A stretch of DNA of 64,000 nucleotides. Origin: Bacteroidota bacterium. GTDB taxonomy: Bacteria > Bacteroidota > Ignavibacteria > UBA10030. The stretch lies in contig JALONQ010000008.1 in NCBI GenBank assembly GCA_025454835.1, forward strand, positions 1-64,000. Direction: 5' to 3'. Shown in pieces: positions 35,682 through 46,110 of the stretch. The position numbers were made by a program, and so were the translations under genes. Under the pieces are notes generated by a model that was not told where the DNA came from, ran no database searches, and saw nothing but the letters and a program-made list of their open reading frames with translations. Positions within the stretch are counted from its first letter, which is position 1; every line of letters begins with the position of its first letter.

Positions 35682-36101
35682 ATGTACGACATTCTTATCA
35701 AGCAGATGCGCGACGAAGTGACGCGGCTGGGCGCGCAGGAACTCAAGACCCCCCAGGACGTCGACGCCACCGTTCCGATGTCGAAGGGAACGATGCTCGT
35801 CGTCATCAATTCGACGTGCGGATGCGCCGGCGGCACGGCCCGTCCGGCGCTGGCCAAGGCGCTTCAGCACTCCGTCAAGCCGGGCCAGCTCACGACCGTC
35901 TTCGCCAGCACGGACCGCGAGGCGACCGCCCGGCTTCGCCAGATCATCGGCCCGGAGATCCCTCCGTCGTCCCCTGCCTTCGCTCTCTTCCGCGACGGCA
36001 AGATGGTCGAAATGGTCCATCGCTACCAGATCGAGGGGCATACCGTCGATCAAGTAACGAAGACGCTCACCGAAGCCTTCGAGCGCCATTGCACGAACTG
36101 A
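35682..36101 (+). CDS. BrxA/BrxB-type bacilliredoxin (YphP/YqiW family)
   Basis: 139 residues from the ATG at 35682 with AGGAGAGAGG upstream. Thioredoxin-like fold with the CGC active site in INSTCGCAGGTARPAL, characteristic of this family. Its length and ending (KTLTEAFERHC) also fit. Family members remove bacillithiol or other thiols from proteins after oxidative stress. It follows the GroES-like gene and the 89-aa gene on the same strand; a protein-quality or redox role for the group is inference. Confidence 0.9.
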   Translation: MYDILIKQMRDEVTRLGAQELKTPQDVDATVPMSKGTMLVVINSTCGCAGGTARPALAKALQHSVKPGQLTTVFASTDREATARLRQIIGPEIPPSSPAFALFRDGKMVEMVHRYQIEGHTVDQVTKTLTEAFERHCTN

Positions 36102-36226
36102 AATCATGAGCGGCTGAACGCACGAAGGGCTCCGCGATGAATGAAGGGAAGCTGTGCAACGACCGTGGATCTCACCAGGTCCCGCCGTTGCAGCCCTCGC
36201 CTGGGAGGCAACGGGTCGACCGGCGA

Positions 36227-36883
36227 TCAGTTGTTTCTGGCCCCTTGCTTGATCCAGCGAGCCAGGAGTTGAATGTCAGCCTCGTTCAACGGCCCACTCC
36301 CCTGCGGCATGCGGTTTCCGAAACCGGCCGTGCCGCGGAGCTTCTTCACAATGATGCTGCCTTCGCCGTCGTACGGCGTGACGACTGGGCCGTGATTGCT
36401 CGTCCCGGCCATCAGGCTCCCATGCGGTGTGACGAAGAGGTTGTTCGTACCGCCGTGACAACCCGCGCAACCGTTCGACGTGAACAACGGAACGACCTGC
36501 CCGCTGTACGAAACGCGGGCTTCGGCCACCGGCAGCACCCGGAACGCCAGAGTGTTGCTCGTCTGTCCACCTACGGTCACGCTCACCGAGCCCGTCGTTG
36601 ACCCGGCTGGAACTTCCACGACGATGCGCGTCGATGACCACGAAACGACGACCGTACTCGTACGTCCTCCGATACTGACAGCGCTTGCCCCCGGCGCATC
36701 GCCCAATCCACTGCCGACGAGAAGGACCGTGTCGCTCACCGCGGCTGAATCGGGAAAGACGCCCGAGATCACGGCCGGGGATCCCGTCCCGCCGGTACCA
36801 TCGGGGGGTACCTCCGTGCCTGCATCACGACAGGATATCGTCGCAGCGGTGAGGAAGATGATCGCTACAGTACGCATGCGCAT
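36227..36883 (-). CDS. Lipoprotein with IPT/TIG domain and single c-type haem motif
   Basis: 218 residues. The signal ends at a lipobox-like TISC, so it is probably lipid-anchored. An IPT/TIG Ig-like domain (about 35-120) starts PAVISGVFPDSAAVSDTVLL and contains VSIGGRTSTVVVSWS. The C-terminal region has one haem-c attachment site, NGCAGCHGG, with RMPQGSGPL as a candidate axial Met ligand, like cytochrome domains of the planctomycete-type or DUF1588-like group. Probably an extracytoplasmic electron carrier or redox sensor. Confidence 0.8.
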   Translation of the reverse strand: MRMRTVAIIFLTAATISCRDAGTEVPPDGTGGTGSPAVISGVFPDSAAVSDTVLLVGSGLGDAPGASAVSIGGRTSTVVVSWSSTRIVVEVPAGSTTGSVSVTVGGQTSNTLAFRVLPVAEARVSYSGQVVPLFTSNGCAGCHGGTNNLFVTPHGSLMAGTSNHGPVVTPYDGEGSIIVKKLRGTAGFGNRMPQGSGPLNEADIQLLARWIKQGARNN

Positions 36884-37015
36884 CCCTTTGCTCGGTTCTT
36901 TGGAAAGTAGCCGTTTCGCGGCATGGATGCAAAATTGAATCCGGAGGGGGCTGTTTGTATATTTTCATCTGAAACGCAGCGCGCATCCACATCCACTCCA
37001 GCCCCGCCACTCCTC

Positions 37016-37708
37016 ATGCGGATAGACCTGAAGCAGCTCAGCTCCACGCTTCAGCATGTGGCTCTGCCACCGCGGACTCCGGGGCGCTCGCTCCCGCCGT
37101 TGCTAGTGCTGTTGCATGGCCGCGGAGCCGATGAACACGACCTCATCCCCATTACGCACTACCTCGATCCTCGGTTCTTCCTGATCTCCGCCCGTGCGCC
37201 GCTGAAGTTCGCCTACGGAGGCCAGACGTGGTTCGACATCAATGATCAGGGCACGATCGACCTTGGCGACTTCCGGAAGAGCTACGATGATCTCGCCGTC
37301 TTCATCGATGATGCCCGTGGACACTATCCGGTCGCCCAGGGACCGGTCTACCTTTTTGGGTTCAGCATGGGAGCGATGATGGCGCTCGCCTACACGCTCG
37401 CCGCACCGAACAGTGTCCGCGCCGTGGCAGCCCACAGCGGCTATCTGCCGACGGAGGTCCATGTCCCCTACCGCTGGAATGACATCGGCAACATCGCCAT
37501 CTTCCAAGCGCACGGCACGAACGATCCGGTGGTTTCGGTCGACCTGGCCCGCCGTTCCCGCGACCTGCTCTCACGCTCACCGGCGACGTACCGATTCGTC
37601 GAGTATCCGATCCAGCATCAGATCAGCGAGCAATCGATCGCCGACATCAACCAGTTCTATCGTGACCTGCTGGGGCCGCTTTCACACGGGTCTTCCCCCG
37701 GCCGGTGA
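37016..37708 (+). CDS. Alpha/beta hydrolase (phospholipase/carboxylesterase family)
   Basis: 230 residues from the ATG at 37016. The oxyanion segment LLHGRGADEHDLIPI and the nucleophile elbow FGFSMGAMMALA (GxSxG) are clear. Later AHGTNDPVVSVDLAR carries the catalytic Asp and IQHQISEQS the His. There is no signal peptide, so it is cytoplasmic. Family members hydrolyse carboxylic or thioesters of medium-chain acyl groups. The preceding 130 bp, divergent from the haem lipoprotein, contains an AT-rich stretch that may hold promoters for both. Confidence 0.88.
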   Translation: MRIDLKQLSSTLQHVALPPRTPGRSLPPLLVLLHGRGADEHDLIPITHYLDPRFFLISARAPLKFAYGGQTWFDINDQGTIDLGDFRKSYDDLAVFIDDARGHYPVAQGPVYLFGFSMGAMMALAYTLAAPNSVRAVAAHSGYLPTEVHVPYRWNDIGNIAIFQAHGTNDPVVSVDLARRSRDLLSRSPATYRFVEYPIQHQISEQSIADINQFYRDLLGPLSHGSSPGR

Positions 37709-37723
37709 CCTTTGGAGACACTC

Positions 37724-38887
37724 ATGGCCCGACGGTGGTTGTGGCTGTTGCTGTGCGGACCTTCCGCACTCGCTCAGGTGGCACCGAACGACTCCGTCGG
37801 CTCGCTCTTTCACGCGGCCCTGCAGGATGCCCGAAGACACTTCGCGCCCGACCGGCGCATTGCCGTCTTCGACCTGACCTGGTCTCGCACGAACGCGTCG
37901 GTCGTTGTGCGCGGCGAAGTGGACCGACAAGACGCCAAAGACTCTGCGCTGGCGCTGGCGCGCCTGTACTTCCAGTCTGAGCCGGTCGACAGCATCATCG
38001 CTCTGCCCCATGCGTCGCTGGGTGAGAAGACCTACGGCATCGTCGTTCTGAGCGCCGGAAACGTCCGCTCAAAACCGGGAGAACCCGAAGAGCTGGCCAC
38101 ACAGGTCACGATGGGCCAGGTCGTGAGGGTCCTGAAGAAGGGCCCAGGCTACTACTACGTCCAATCGCACGACGGCTATCTCGGCTGGCTGGACGGCGAC
38201 GCGTTTCACCAGGTCGATCGGGCCGGCGTTGACGATTGGGCCTCGGCCAAGAAGTGCATCCTCACGACCTACTTCGAAGTGGTCCGTGAGCGGCCGACGT
38301 CGTCATCCGACCCGGTGTGCGATGCGATCATCGGCAACATCTTCAGGGCCGGGCCGCGTAAGCGTGGATGGACGGAAGTGACGCTCGCCGACGGACGTCG
38401 CGGCTACCTTCCTTCCACGAGTGTGCAGGATCATGAAACGTGGAAACAGACGCGGCATTTGACGGCCCCGAACGTCGAACGCACCGCCCGAATGTTCATC
38501 GGCGTCCCGTATCTTTGGGGGGGCACCTCGTCGAAAGGCATGGACTGCTCGGGTTTCACGAAGACCGTTTTCCGCCTCAACGGGCTGGAACTCAATCGAG
38601 ATGCGAGTCAGCAGGTGCTGAACGGGCAGGACATCGATTCGGGACCCGAGTTTCAGAACCTGGCGAAAGGTGATCTGCTCTTCTTCGGACGCAAGGCTGA
38701 GAACGGCCGCCCGGAGAGGATCACGCATGTCGCGATCTACCTCGGCGAACGCCGGTTCATCCACAGCAGCGGACGGATCCGGCTTGCCAGCTTCGACCCG
38801 GCGTCGCCGGAGTACGATGAGTTCAATCTAAAGCGATTCGTCAGGGCACGGCGCGTCATCCCCGGCACGACGATCCCGGAACGCTAA
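37724..38887 (+). CDS. Secreted NlpC/P60 peptidase with SH3-like domains
   Basis: 387 residues from the ATG at 37724, preceded by GGAGA; a TTG at 37712 is less likely. The short leader MARRWLWLLLCGPSALAQ is followed by bacterial SH3-like regions (IVVLSAGNVRSKPGEPEEL and GYLGWLDGDAFHQVD). An NlpC/P60 domain follows with catalytic Cys in GMDCSGFTKTVF, His in ITHVAIYLG and the third polar residue in RFIHSSGRIR. It is likely to cleave peptide stems of peptidoglycan or muropeptides in the periplasm. Confidence 0.9.
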   Translation: MARRWLWLLLCGPSALAQVAPNDSVGSLFHAALQDARRHFAPDRRIAVFDLTWSRTNASVVVRGEVDRQDAKDSALALARLYFQSEPVDSIIALPHASLGEKTYGIVVLSAGNVRSKPGEPEELATQVTMGQVVRVLKKGPGYYYVQSHDGYLGWLDGDAFHQVDRAGVDDWASAKKCILTTYFEVVRERPTSSSDPVCDAIIGNIFRAGPRKRGWTEVTLADGRRGYLPSTSVQDHETWKQTRHLTAPNVERTARMFIGVPYLWGGTSSKGMDCSGFTKTVFRLNGLELNRDASQQVLNGQDIDSGPEFQNLAKGDLLFFGRKAENGRPERITHVAIYLGERRFIHSSGRIRLASFDPASPEYDEFNLKRFVRARRVIPGTTIPER

Positions 38888-38898
38888 GCGAGGCAGGA

Positions 38899-39318
38899 AT
38901 GAACACCCCGAGCTACCACCGTCTCATCTGGTTGACGCTGATCTACGCCCTACTCGTCAGCGGGTTGCCCGTGCTCCAGAGCGCGGCCTTTGCGCCCTCC
39001 GGTTGGACTGAGAGCAGGATCGTCCTGGCGATCTTCCTCGTGGGTCCGCTTCTCGCCGCATGGCTTGTGCATAGGGGCCTGGTCCGCCCGGGCTCGATCC
39101 TCTTGCTGGGCTTCATGTCCTCCTGCGTCGTCATCAACGGTCTCCTCTTGCAGCAGGTCCATCCCCCTGAGTTTGCCTCGGGCCAGTGGGTCGCGGTCCT
39201 TCGCATTTGGGTCCTTCTCCTGATGGCCCTCAATGTCGTGCTGGCATGGACGGCCTTCCGGGTCCTCCGCGACTATCATCGTACCTCAAGGACGCATGAT
39301 GGACCGCCGGCCGCCTGA
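38899..39318 (+). CDS. Four-helix small membrane protein, unknown
   Basis: 139 residues with four hydrophobic segments. They lie at about 9-28, 42-60 (LAIFLVGPLLAAWLV), 71-87 (ILLLGFMSSCVVINGLL) and 100-122 (VLRIWVLLLMALNVVLAWT). The tail is short and charged. It starts 11 bases after the NlpC/P60 gene and overlaps the TfoX-C gene. No family is recognised. Confidence 0.7.
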   Translation: MNTPSYHRLIWLTLIYALLVSGLPVLQSAAFAPSGWTESRIVLAIFLVGPLLAAWLVHRGLVRPGSILLLGFMSSCVVINGLLLQQVHPPEFASGQWVAVLRIWVLLLMALNVVLAWTAFRVLRDYHRTSRTHDGPPAA

Positions 39319-39613
39319 ATCGCACCTGCCGCGACGGCGCAGGCCGCATCGAGAGGTCGCCCCGCTCGGCCGAGAGCTCAATCTTGGTCCGGTATCGGGC
39401 GGATGGCTGGCCGAGATCGGCGTCCGGACGCTGGCCGATGTCGAGCGCCTGGGATCGGTCGAGATCTGCAGGATCCTCCGGCATCATGGCTATCCTGCAA
39501 GCCTCAACCTGGCGTACGCACTCGAAGGCGCGGTTCTCGGACTTCACTGGACGAAGCTGCCCCCGGCGATCAAGGCAGAATTGCGCCGGGCCCTGAAGGC
39601 CGTGCGACGATGA
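39299..39613 (+). CDS. TfoX C-terminal domain protein
   Basis: 104 residues from the ATG at 39299, with AAGGA six bases upstream. The domain reads LNLGPVSGGWLAEIGVRTLA then EICRILRHHGYPASLNLAYALEGAVLGLHW, a helix-hairpin-helix-like fold. The regulatory N-terminal half of TfoX/Sxy is missing. Overlap with the tag gene (ATGA) indicates co-translation. Confidence 0.82.
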   Translation: MDRRPPESHLPRRRRPHREVAPLGRELNLGPVSGGWLAEIGVRTLADVERLGSVEICRILRHHGYPASLNLAYALEGAVLGLHWTKLPPAIKAELRRALKAVRR

Positions 39614-40194
39614 ATCGCCGCGTACGGTGCGATTGGTGCGGAGATGACCCGATCTACGTGAAGTATCACGACCGCGAATGGGGACGGCCCGTGCGGGACG
39701 ATCGGAGCTTGTTCGAGTTCCTGCTGCTGGAAAGCGCTCAGGCCGGACTCAGCTGGATCACGATCCTTCGCAAACGCGATGCCTATCGGAAGGCCTATCA
39801 CCATTTCGACCCCGAACGGATCGCGCGCTATTCCCGTCGCGATGTGGAACGACTGATGTCGAATGCAGGGATCGTGCGGAACCGTGCCAAGATCGAGGCG
39901 TCCATTGACAACGCCCGTGCCTATCTTGCGGTGCGTGATGAGTTCGGCAGCGGACGGGCGTATCTATGGTCCTTCGTCGGCTCGAAGCCGCTGGTGAACC
40001 GATTCCGCCGCCTCAAGGACCTGCCCGCCTTCTCTCCCGAAGCCGAACGGATGAGCAAGGACCTCAAAGCACGCGGATTTCGGTTCGTAGGTCCGACGAT
40101 CTGCTACGCATTCATGCAGGCGACCGGTATGGTCAACGACCACCTCATCGGCTGCTACCGTCACCCTGATCAACGGCGCCCGAACCGGCGATGA
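39610..40194 (+). CDS. tag: DNA-3-methyladenine glycosylase I
   Basis: 194 residues. The N-terminal zinc-binding Cys/His residues occur in VRCDWCGDDPIYVKYHDREWG, and the C-terminal His/Cys ligands in DHLIGCYRH. The catalytic core includes LFEFLLLESAQAGLSWITIL, SNAGIVRNRAKIEA and RFVGPTICYAFMQATGMVND. It excises N3-methyladenine from alkylated DNA, opening base-excision repair. Overlaps both neighbours by four bases. Confidence 0.95.
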   Translation: MNRRVRCDWCGDDPIYVKYHDREWGRPVRDDRSLFEFLLLESAQAGLSWITILRKRDAYRKAYHHFDPERIARYSRRDVERLMSNAGIVRNRAKIEASIDNARAYLAVRDEFGSGRAYLWSFVGSKPLVNRFRRLKDLPAFSPEAERMSKDLKARGFRFVGPTICYAFMQATGMVNDHLIGCYRHPDQRRPNRR

Positions 40195-40493
40195 AAAAGG
40201 GGCAAACGCGACGGACGGCAGCGATACGGGAATTGCGAACGATCCCCGGCGTCGGGCCGAGCATCGCCGAGGATCTGATCGAGCTCGGCAACTGGTCGGT
40301 CGCCAGCCTTCGGGGCTCCGATCCGGAGGAGCTCTACCGGCGCCGATGCGCCCAACAGGGAACGAAGGTCGATCGCTGCCTTCTGTACGTCTTTCGATGC
40401 GCCGTCTACTTCGCCGAGACGCCTCGGCCAATGCCCGAGCTGCTGTTGTGGTGGAATTGGAAGGACCCACAGGGTCCTGGACGACGCGGCTGA
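40191..40493 (+). CDS. Helix-hairpin-helix protein (Cdd1/pathogenicity-locus family)
   Basis: 100 residues, ATGA overlap with tag. A helix-hairpin-helix occurs at the N-terminus (LRTIPGVGPSIAEDLIELG), followed by DPEELYRRRCAQQGTKVDRC and LYVFRCAVYFAETPRP, the hallmark of the Cdd1 family. Such proteins probably bind DNA. Clustering with tag and the TfoX-C protein suggests a role in DNA repair or recombination (inference). Confidence 0.85.
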   Translation: MKKGQTRRTAAIRELRTIPGVGPSIAEDLIELGNWSVASLRGSDPEELYRRRCAQQGTKVDRCLLYVFRCAVYFAETPRPMPELLLWWNWKDPQGPGRRG

Positions 40494-40508
40494 CACTTGC
40501 AACCGACG

Positions 40509-41126
40509 ATGATGATCATCGCTTTGCTCAAAGGCATAGCCATCGGATTCTCCCTGGCCGCTCCAGTCGGTCCGATCGGGGTCCTCTGCATCCGCCGAAC
40601 CTTGGCGGAGGGACGGCGCTCCGCTTTATCGACCATGCTGGGCGCTGCGACAGCCGACATGGTCTATGGCCTTGTGGCGGCCTTTGGCGTGACGCTCGTC
40701 TCGGAGTTCGTCGCTCAGCACACGTTCTGGTTCCGTCTGATCGGAGGCGCGGTCATGATCATCCTCGGTGTGCGCACGTACCGGGCCCATATTCCCCCCG
40801 CTCCTCCTCGCCTCTCGTTCAACGAGCACGCCGGCAACTTCGTCTCCACCTTCTTCCTCACCCTCACCAATCCTCTCACGCTCTTCGCATTCGCCGCGGT
40901 CTTCGCCGGAGTCGGCACGGTTGAGGAACTGTCGGCGACCAAGACAGCCGCGTTGCTCGTCGGCGGCGTCTTCATTGGTTCACTGGCTTGGTTCGGTACT
41001 CTCACGACTCTGACCTACATCTTCCGCAATTTCCTTCGCACGAAGGGACTCGACCTCGTCAACCGAATCACCGGGTGGTTGATCGTTATCTTCGGCACTG
41101 CCGCGATCGTCAGCGGGCTTTTCTGA
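40509..41126 (+). CDS. LysE family exporter
   Basis: 205 residues from the ATG at 40509. About six helices. The family signature FSLAAPVGPIGVLCIRRTLA lies at the N-terminus, then FFLTLTNPLTLFAFAAVFAG and a C-terminal helix (ITGWLIVIFGTAAIVSGLF). LysE/RhtB exporters remove amino acids or related metabolites; the substrate is unknown. Last gene of the plus-strand run before a 306-bp regulatory gap. Confidence 0.9.
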   Translation: MMIIALLKGIAIGFSLAAPVGPIGVLCIRRTLAEGRRSALSTMLGAATADMVYGLVAAFGVTLVSEFVAQHTFWFRLIGGAVMIILGVRTYRAHIPPAPPRLSFNEHAGNFVSTFFLTLTNPLTLFAFAAVFAGVGTVEELSATKTAALLVGGVFIGSLAWFGTLTTLTYIFRNFLRTKGLDLVNRITGWLIVIFGTAAIVSGLF

Positions 41127-41204
41127 TCGCCCCCTTCCTCTCCGCTGTTGAAATACTGTACACCCGTAGGATGGTGAGAACTTCAGCACAAGCCTCACTT
41201 CCTG

Positions 41205-41249
41205 AGTATCAGGTTTGGTCTCATCCCGGAATGATAGACAACTGATACT
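41205..41249. promoter_or_regulatory. Inverted repeat upstream of the hydrogenase operon
   Basis: AGTATCAG (41205-41212) and CTGATACT (41242-41249) are exact inverted 8-mers, 29 bp apart, and the first lies within its own small palindrome CCTGAGTATCAGG. They lie about 185-230 bp before the hydrogenase beta start, in the 306-bp gap 41127-41432. They could be an operator or a stem. No clear -35/-10 pair is seen. Confidence 0.35.
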
Positions 41250-41432
41250 GCACGGTCAGGAATTTTCCTACGCGCACTTCCCCGTTCTCCCACCTCTGCA
41301 AAACAACACCCTCTTTCTGCTTGAAAGCTCGGGTTCGACAGCAGCTACTTCGGCACGGAGGTTGAGTCCGGGGCTCGAAGCCGGCCGCTGTTGGAAACCG
41401 GTGCGCTATTCCCTCCTTTGGAAAAGGACCGC

Positions 41433-42599
41433 ATGGTCACGATCCAGCGAAACGACCTCCAGACGCTATTCGACGCGCTCGAACGCCGCGGCTATCGCAT
41501 TATCAGTCCGACGGTACGCGACGAGGCGATCATTCTCGACACCGTTCATTCTGCCGACGACCTTCCGAAGGGTAGGGGCGAAGAACAGTCTGCCGCCCGC
41601 TACCGATTGAATCGGCGTGAGGATGACGCTCTCTTCGGCTACGCCGTGGGACCACACGCTTGGAAGCAGTTCCTCTATCCTCCGGTGCAGACGCTCTTGC
41701 AGGCGCGCCGTGAAGGAACCTCACGCTCATCGGGGGAGCCGGGTTTCGCGTTGCTGAATCCCGAAGGCGCCGACGAGGAACCCGCGATGGCGTTCGTCGG
41801 CGTCCGACCCTGCGACCTTGCCGCCATCCGACGGCTCGACGCCGTCTTCCTGCAGGGTCCATTCCAGGAACCCGGCTACGCCCGCCGCCGGAGTCGGGCC
41901 TTGGTTGTCGTTGCCCAGTGCACGGCGCCCTCGGGTACCTGCTTCTGTGCGTCGATGAACACCGGACCTTCCGCTCCGGACGGATTCGACATTGCACTGA
42001 CCGAGGTGTTGTCGACCGGACCGACGGTGTATCTTGCCGAGAGCGGCTCGGAACGCGGTGCCGAGATCCTGCGCGACGTCACCTGCCGGCCCTCAACGTC
42101 CGAAGAAATCAGCGCGGCGGCGCGTGCCATCGAATCGGCTGCCGGCCGGATGGGCCGCCATGTCGATCTCGACGGCCTTTCCGAGACGCTCCGCCGGTCG
42201 ATCGAGCATGTCCGGTGGCAACAGACCGCACAGCGCTGTCTGTCGTGCGCCAACTGCACGATGGTGTGCCCCACGTGCTTCTGCTCGACCGTTGAGGACA
42301 CGACCGACCTGACCGCGACGATCGCCGAGCGCCGACGGAGGTGGGATTCCTGCTTCACGCTCGACTATTCCTACATCCATGGAGGCAGCGTTCGGCCTTC
42401 TGGAATGTCGCGCTACCGACAGTGGATCATGCACAAGATGTCGACATGGGTCGACCAGTACGGCACGTACGGTTGCACCGGCTGCGGTCGCTGCATCACC
42501 TGGTGCCCTGTCGGCATTGATATCACGCAAGAGGTCGCTGCCGTGCAACACCCGTCGATCGAATCCGTCACCCCTCCCCGGGAGAATGTCCATGGATGA
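41433..42599 (+). CDS. hydB: Group 3b [NiFe]-hydrogenase (sulfhydrogenase) beta subunit, 4Fe-4S protein
   Basis: 388 residues from the ATG at 41433 with AAGGA upstream. Contains the [15 protein letters not shown] motif typical of this family and HdrA-type relatives. Two ferredoxin-like cluster motifs are near the C-terminus: [14 protein letters not shown] and [14 protein letters not shown]. It relays electrons between the NiFe heterodimer and the flavoprotein gamma subunit. First gene of a six-gene operon ordered beta, cNMP-domain protein, gamma, delta, alpha, protease. A short downstream overlap links it to the next gene. Confidence 0.9.
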   Translation: MVTIQRNDLQTLFDALERRGYRIISPTVRDEAIILDTVHSADDLPKGRGEEQSAARYRLNRREDDALFGYAVGPHAWKQFLYPPVQTLLQARREGTSRSSGEPGFALLNPEGADEEPAMAFVGVRPCDLAAIRRLDAVFLQGPFQEPGYARRRSRALVVVAQCTAPSGTCFCASMNTGPSAPDGFDIALTEVLSTGPTVYLAESGSERGAEILRDVTCRPSTSEEISAAARAIESAAGRMGRHVDLDGLSETLRRSIEHVRWQQTAQRCLSCANCTMVCPTCFCSTVEDTTDLTATIAERRRRWDSCFTLDYSYIHGGSVRPSGMSRYRQWIMHKMSTWVDQYGTYGCTGCGRCITWCPVGIDITQEVAAVQHPSIESVTPPRENVHG

Positions 42600-43053
42600 T
42601 CTCACACGCATACTCAAAGGCCTGCCGTTCTTCGAAGGATTCGCGGACGAACATCTGGCGCTGCTCGTCGGCTGTGCGCGAAATGAGCGGGCAACCGCCG
42701 GCTCGTTCCTCTTCCGTGAAGGGCAGGATGCGACGACCTTCTACCTCATTCGTGAAGGCAGCGTGTCACTCAACATCCATGCGCCCGGCCAGGGGCCTCT
42801 GATCGTGCAGACGGTCTCGGAGAATGAGCCGCTCGGCTGGTCCTGGCTCTTCCCGCCGTACACCTGGCACTTCGACGCCCGGGTCGAACAAGATGCCAGG
42901 ATGGTGGTCTTCGACGGCCTGTGCCTGCGCACGAAATGCGACAAGGACCCGGTGTTCGGATACGAACTCATCAAGCGATTCTCCCGCATCATGACCCAGC
43001 GGATCGAAGCGCTCAGCTTTCAGCTGATGGACGTCTATGGCGAACGCTCCTGA
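42592..43053 (+). CDS. Cyclic-nucleotide-binding-domain protein within the hydrogenase operon
   Basis: 153 residues from the ATG at 42592 with GGGAG upstream; overlaps hydB and hydG. A single cNMP-binding beta-roll ([51 protein letters not shown]) is followed by a C-helix ([18 protein letters not shown]). No DNA-binding helix-turn-helix is present, so it is not a CRP/FNR transcription factor. The phosphate-binding cassette is degenerate (no clear GE...RxA). Its position between beta and gamma subunits suggests a structural or regulatory role in the complex. Confidence 0.85.
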   Translation: MDDLTRILKGLPFFEGFADEHLALLVGCARNERATAGSFLFREGQDATTFYLIREGSVSLNIHAPGQGPLIVQTVSENEPLGWSWLFPPYTWHFDARVEQDARMVVFDGLCLRTKCDKDPVFGYELIKRFSRIMTQRIEALSFQLMDVYGERS

Positions 43054-43912
43054 CCTCATGGCGGAATCGGCGGTTCTTGCCGAAGCGCCCGACCCGATGC
43101 GGCCCCGGCTCTTCCGCATCGCCAAATTCACGCACAACACGCACGACACGTTCACGGTCGCCCTCGAGGACCTCGAGACCGGCGCGGGGATCGGCTTTCG
43201 TCCCGGCCAGTTCAACATGGTCTACCTCTACGGTGTCGGCGAGATCCCGATCTCCATCAGCGGCGATCCTCAGGACCGCAGCGTGGTCATCCACACGACA
43301 CGGGCCGTCGGGACCGTCACGAAGGCGATGCGCTCCATGCGCAAAGGGGACACCCTGGGCCTCCGGGGGCCGTATGGCGTTCCTTGGCCCGTCGACCGCG
43401 CTCGCGGACGCGACGTCGTCATCGTCGCCGGCGGCATCGGACTGGCGCCGTTGCGTCCCGTCCTCTACCACTGCCTCGCGCATCGGAACGAGATGAACAA
43501 GCTGGTGCTGCTGTACGGCACTCGAAGTCCCGTGGATATCTTGTACCGGGAGGAGCTGGAATCGTGGCGCGCGCGCTTCGACCTCGACGTCTATGTGAGC
43601 GTCGATCGCGGGATGGAAGGATGGCATGGAAACGTCGGGTTTGTATCGACGCTCATCGCCAAAGCCCCGTTTGACGCGGGCAACACGACCGCCTATCTAT
43701 GCGGGCCGGAGGTCATGATGCGGGTCTGTGCGACCGAGCTGATAAAGCGAGGCGTGCCGGACCACGAGCTGTTCGTCTCCATGGAGCGGAACATGAAGTG
43801 CGGCATCGGCTTCTGCGGCCACTGCCAGCTCGGACCGGTCTTCATTTGCAAGGACGGACCGGTGTTTCCGTATCCACGGATGCGAAACCTCCTCTCCCCC
43901 TGGGAGCTCTGA
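43037..43912 (+). CDS. hydG: Group 3b hydrogenase gamma subunit, FAD/NAD(P)-binding with 2Fe-2S
   Basis: 291 residues. An FAD-binding beta-barrel ([20 protein letters not shown]) and NAD(P)-binding domain ([19 protein letters not shown], ending [10 protein letters not shown]) precede a C-terminal 2Fe-2S motif, [17 protein letters not shown]. It transfers electrons between NADP(H) and the iron-sulfur chain of the beta and delta subunits, and resembles the beta subunit of dihydroorotate dehydrogenase. Translation overlaps the cNMP-domain gene. Confidence 0.92.
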   Translation: MANAPDLMAESAVLAEAPDPMRPRLFRIAKFTHNTHDTFTVALEDLETGAGIGFRPGQFNMVYLYGVGEIPISISGDPQDRSVVIHTTRAVGTVTKAMRSMRKGDTLGLRGPYGVPWPVDRARGRDVVIVAGGIGLAPLRPVLYHCLAHRNEMNKLVLLYGTRSPVDILYREELESWRARFDLDVYVSVDRGMEGWHGNVGFVSTLIAKAPFDAGNTTAYLCGPEVMMRVCATELIKRGVPDHELFVSMERNMKCGIGFCGHCQLGPVFICKDGPVFPYPRMRNLLSPWEL

Positions 43913-43913
43913 C

Positions 43914-44682
43914 ATGCCTCGACAACGCAAGCCCAAACTCGCCGTCTGGAAATTCGCCTCGTGCGACGGATGCCAGCTCAGCCTTCTCGATTGTGAGGAA
44001 GAATTGCTGGCCGTCGTCGGCGAGGTCGAGATCGCGTACTTCTTGGAAGCGTCCCGCGCGGTCATCAAGGGCCCGTACGACATATCGCTCGTCGAGGGAT
44101 CCATTACGACGCCGCACGACGAGGAACGCATCCACCAGGTCCGGCGCATGTCGAAGACCGTGGTGACCATTGGGGCGTGCGCGACGGCCGGCGGCATACA
44201 GGCTCTCAGGAACTTCACGAACGTCCGTGATTACATTCCTCTGGTCTATGCCACGCCGGCGTTCATCCATACGTTGAACAAGTCGACGCCCATCGCCGAT
44301 CACATCTTCGTCGACCTCGAGCTTCGGGGATGTCCCATCAACAAACACCAGCTCGTCGAGCTCCTCAGCGCCATCCTGAACGGCCGCAAGCCCAATCTGC
44401 CGCAGCACAGCGTCTGCATCGAGTGCAAGCAGCGGGGAAACGTCTGCGTGATGGTCTCGCAGGGCCTCCCCTGCCTCGGGCCGGTAACGCAAACCGGATG
44501 CGATGCGCTCTGCCCGGAATTCCTTCGCGGCTGCTTTGGGTGCTTCGGTCCGAAAGAGATGCCGAACATGGCTTCGCTGGCCTCGCACTGGCTCAAGGAA
44601 GGCATGGCCAAGCCGGAACTCGTGCGTCGATTTCGGGGATTCAACGCATACGCCGAGCCGTTCAGAAAGGAAAGCGAAGCTC

Positions 44683-44693
<11 letters not shown>
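43914..44693 (+). CDS. hydD: Group 3b hydrogenase delta (small) subunit
   Basis: 259 residues. The proximal 4Fe-4S cluster ligands begin with [16 protein letters not shown] and continue in [10 protein letters not shown]. Further Cys occur in [31 protein letters not shown] and GCFGCFG, giving enough ligands for three clusters. There is no Tat signal, which agrees with a cytoplasmic group 3 enzyme. It connects the NiFe site in the alpha subunit with the beta/gamma pair. Overlaps the alpha gene by 11 bases. Confidence 0.93.

Positions 44694-46106
<1,413 letters not shown>

Positions 46107-46110
<4 letters not shown>

Noticed and set aside
42592-43053. CRP/FNR transcription factor controlling the hydrogenase operon
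   Set aside because: The protein ends after the C-helix and has no helix-turn-helix domain.
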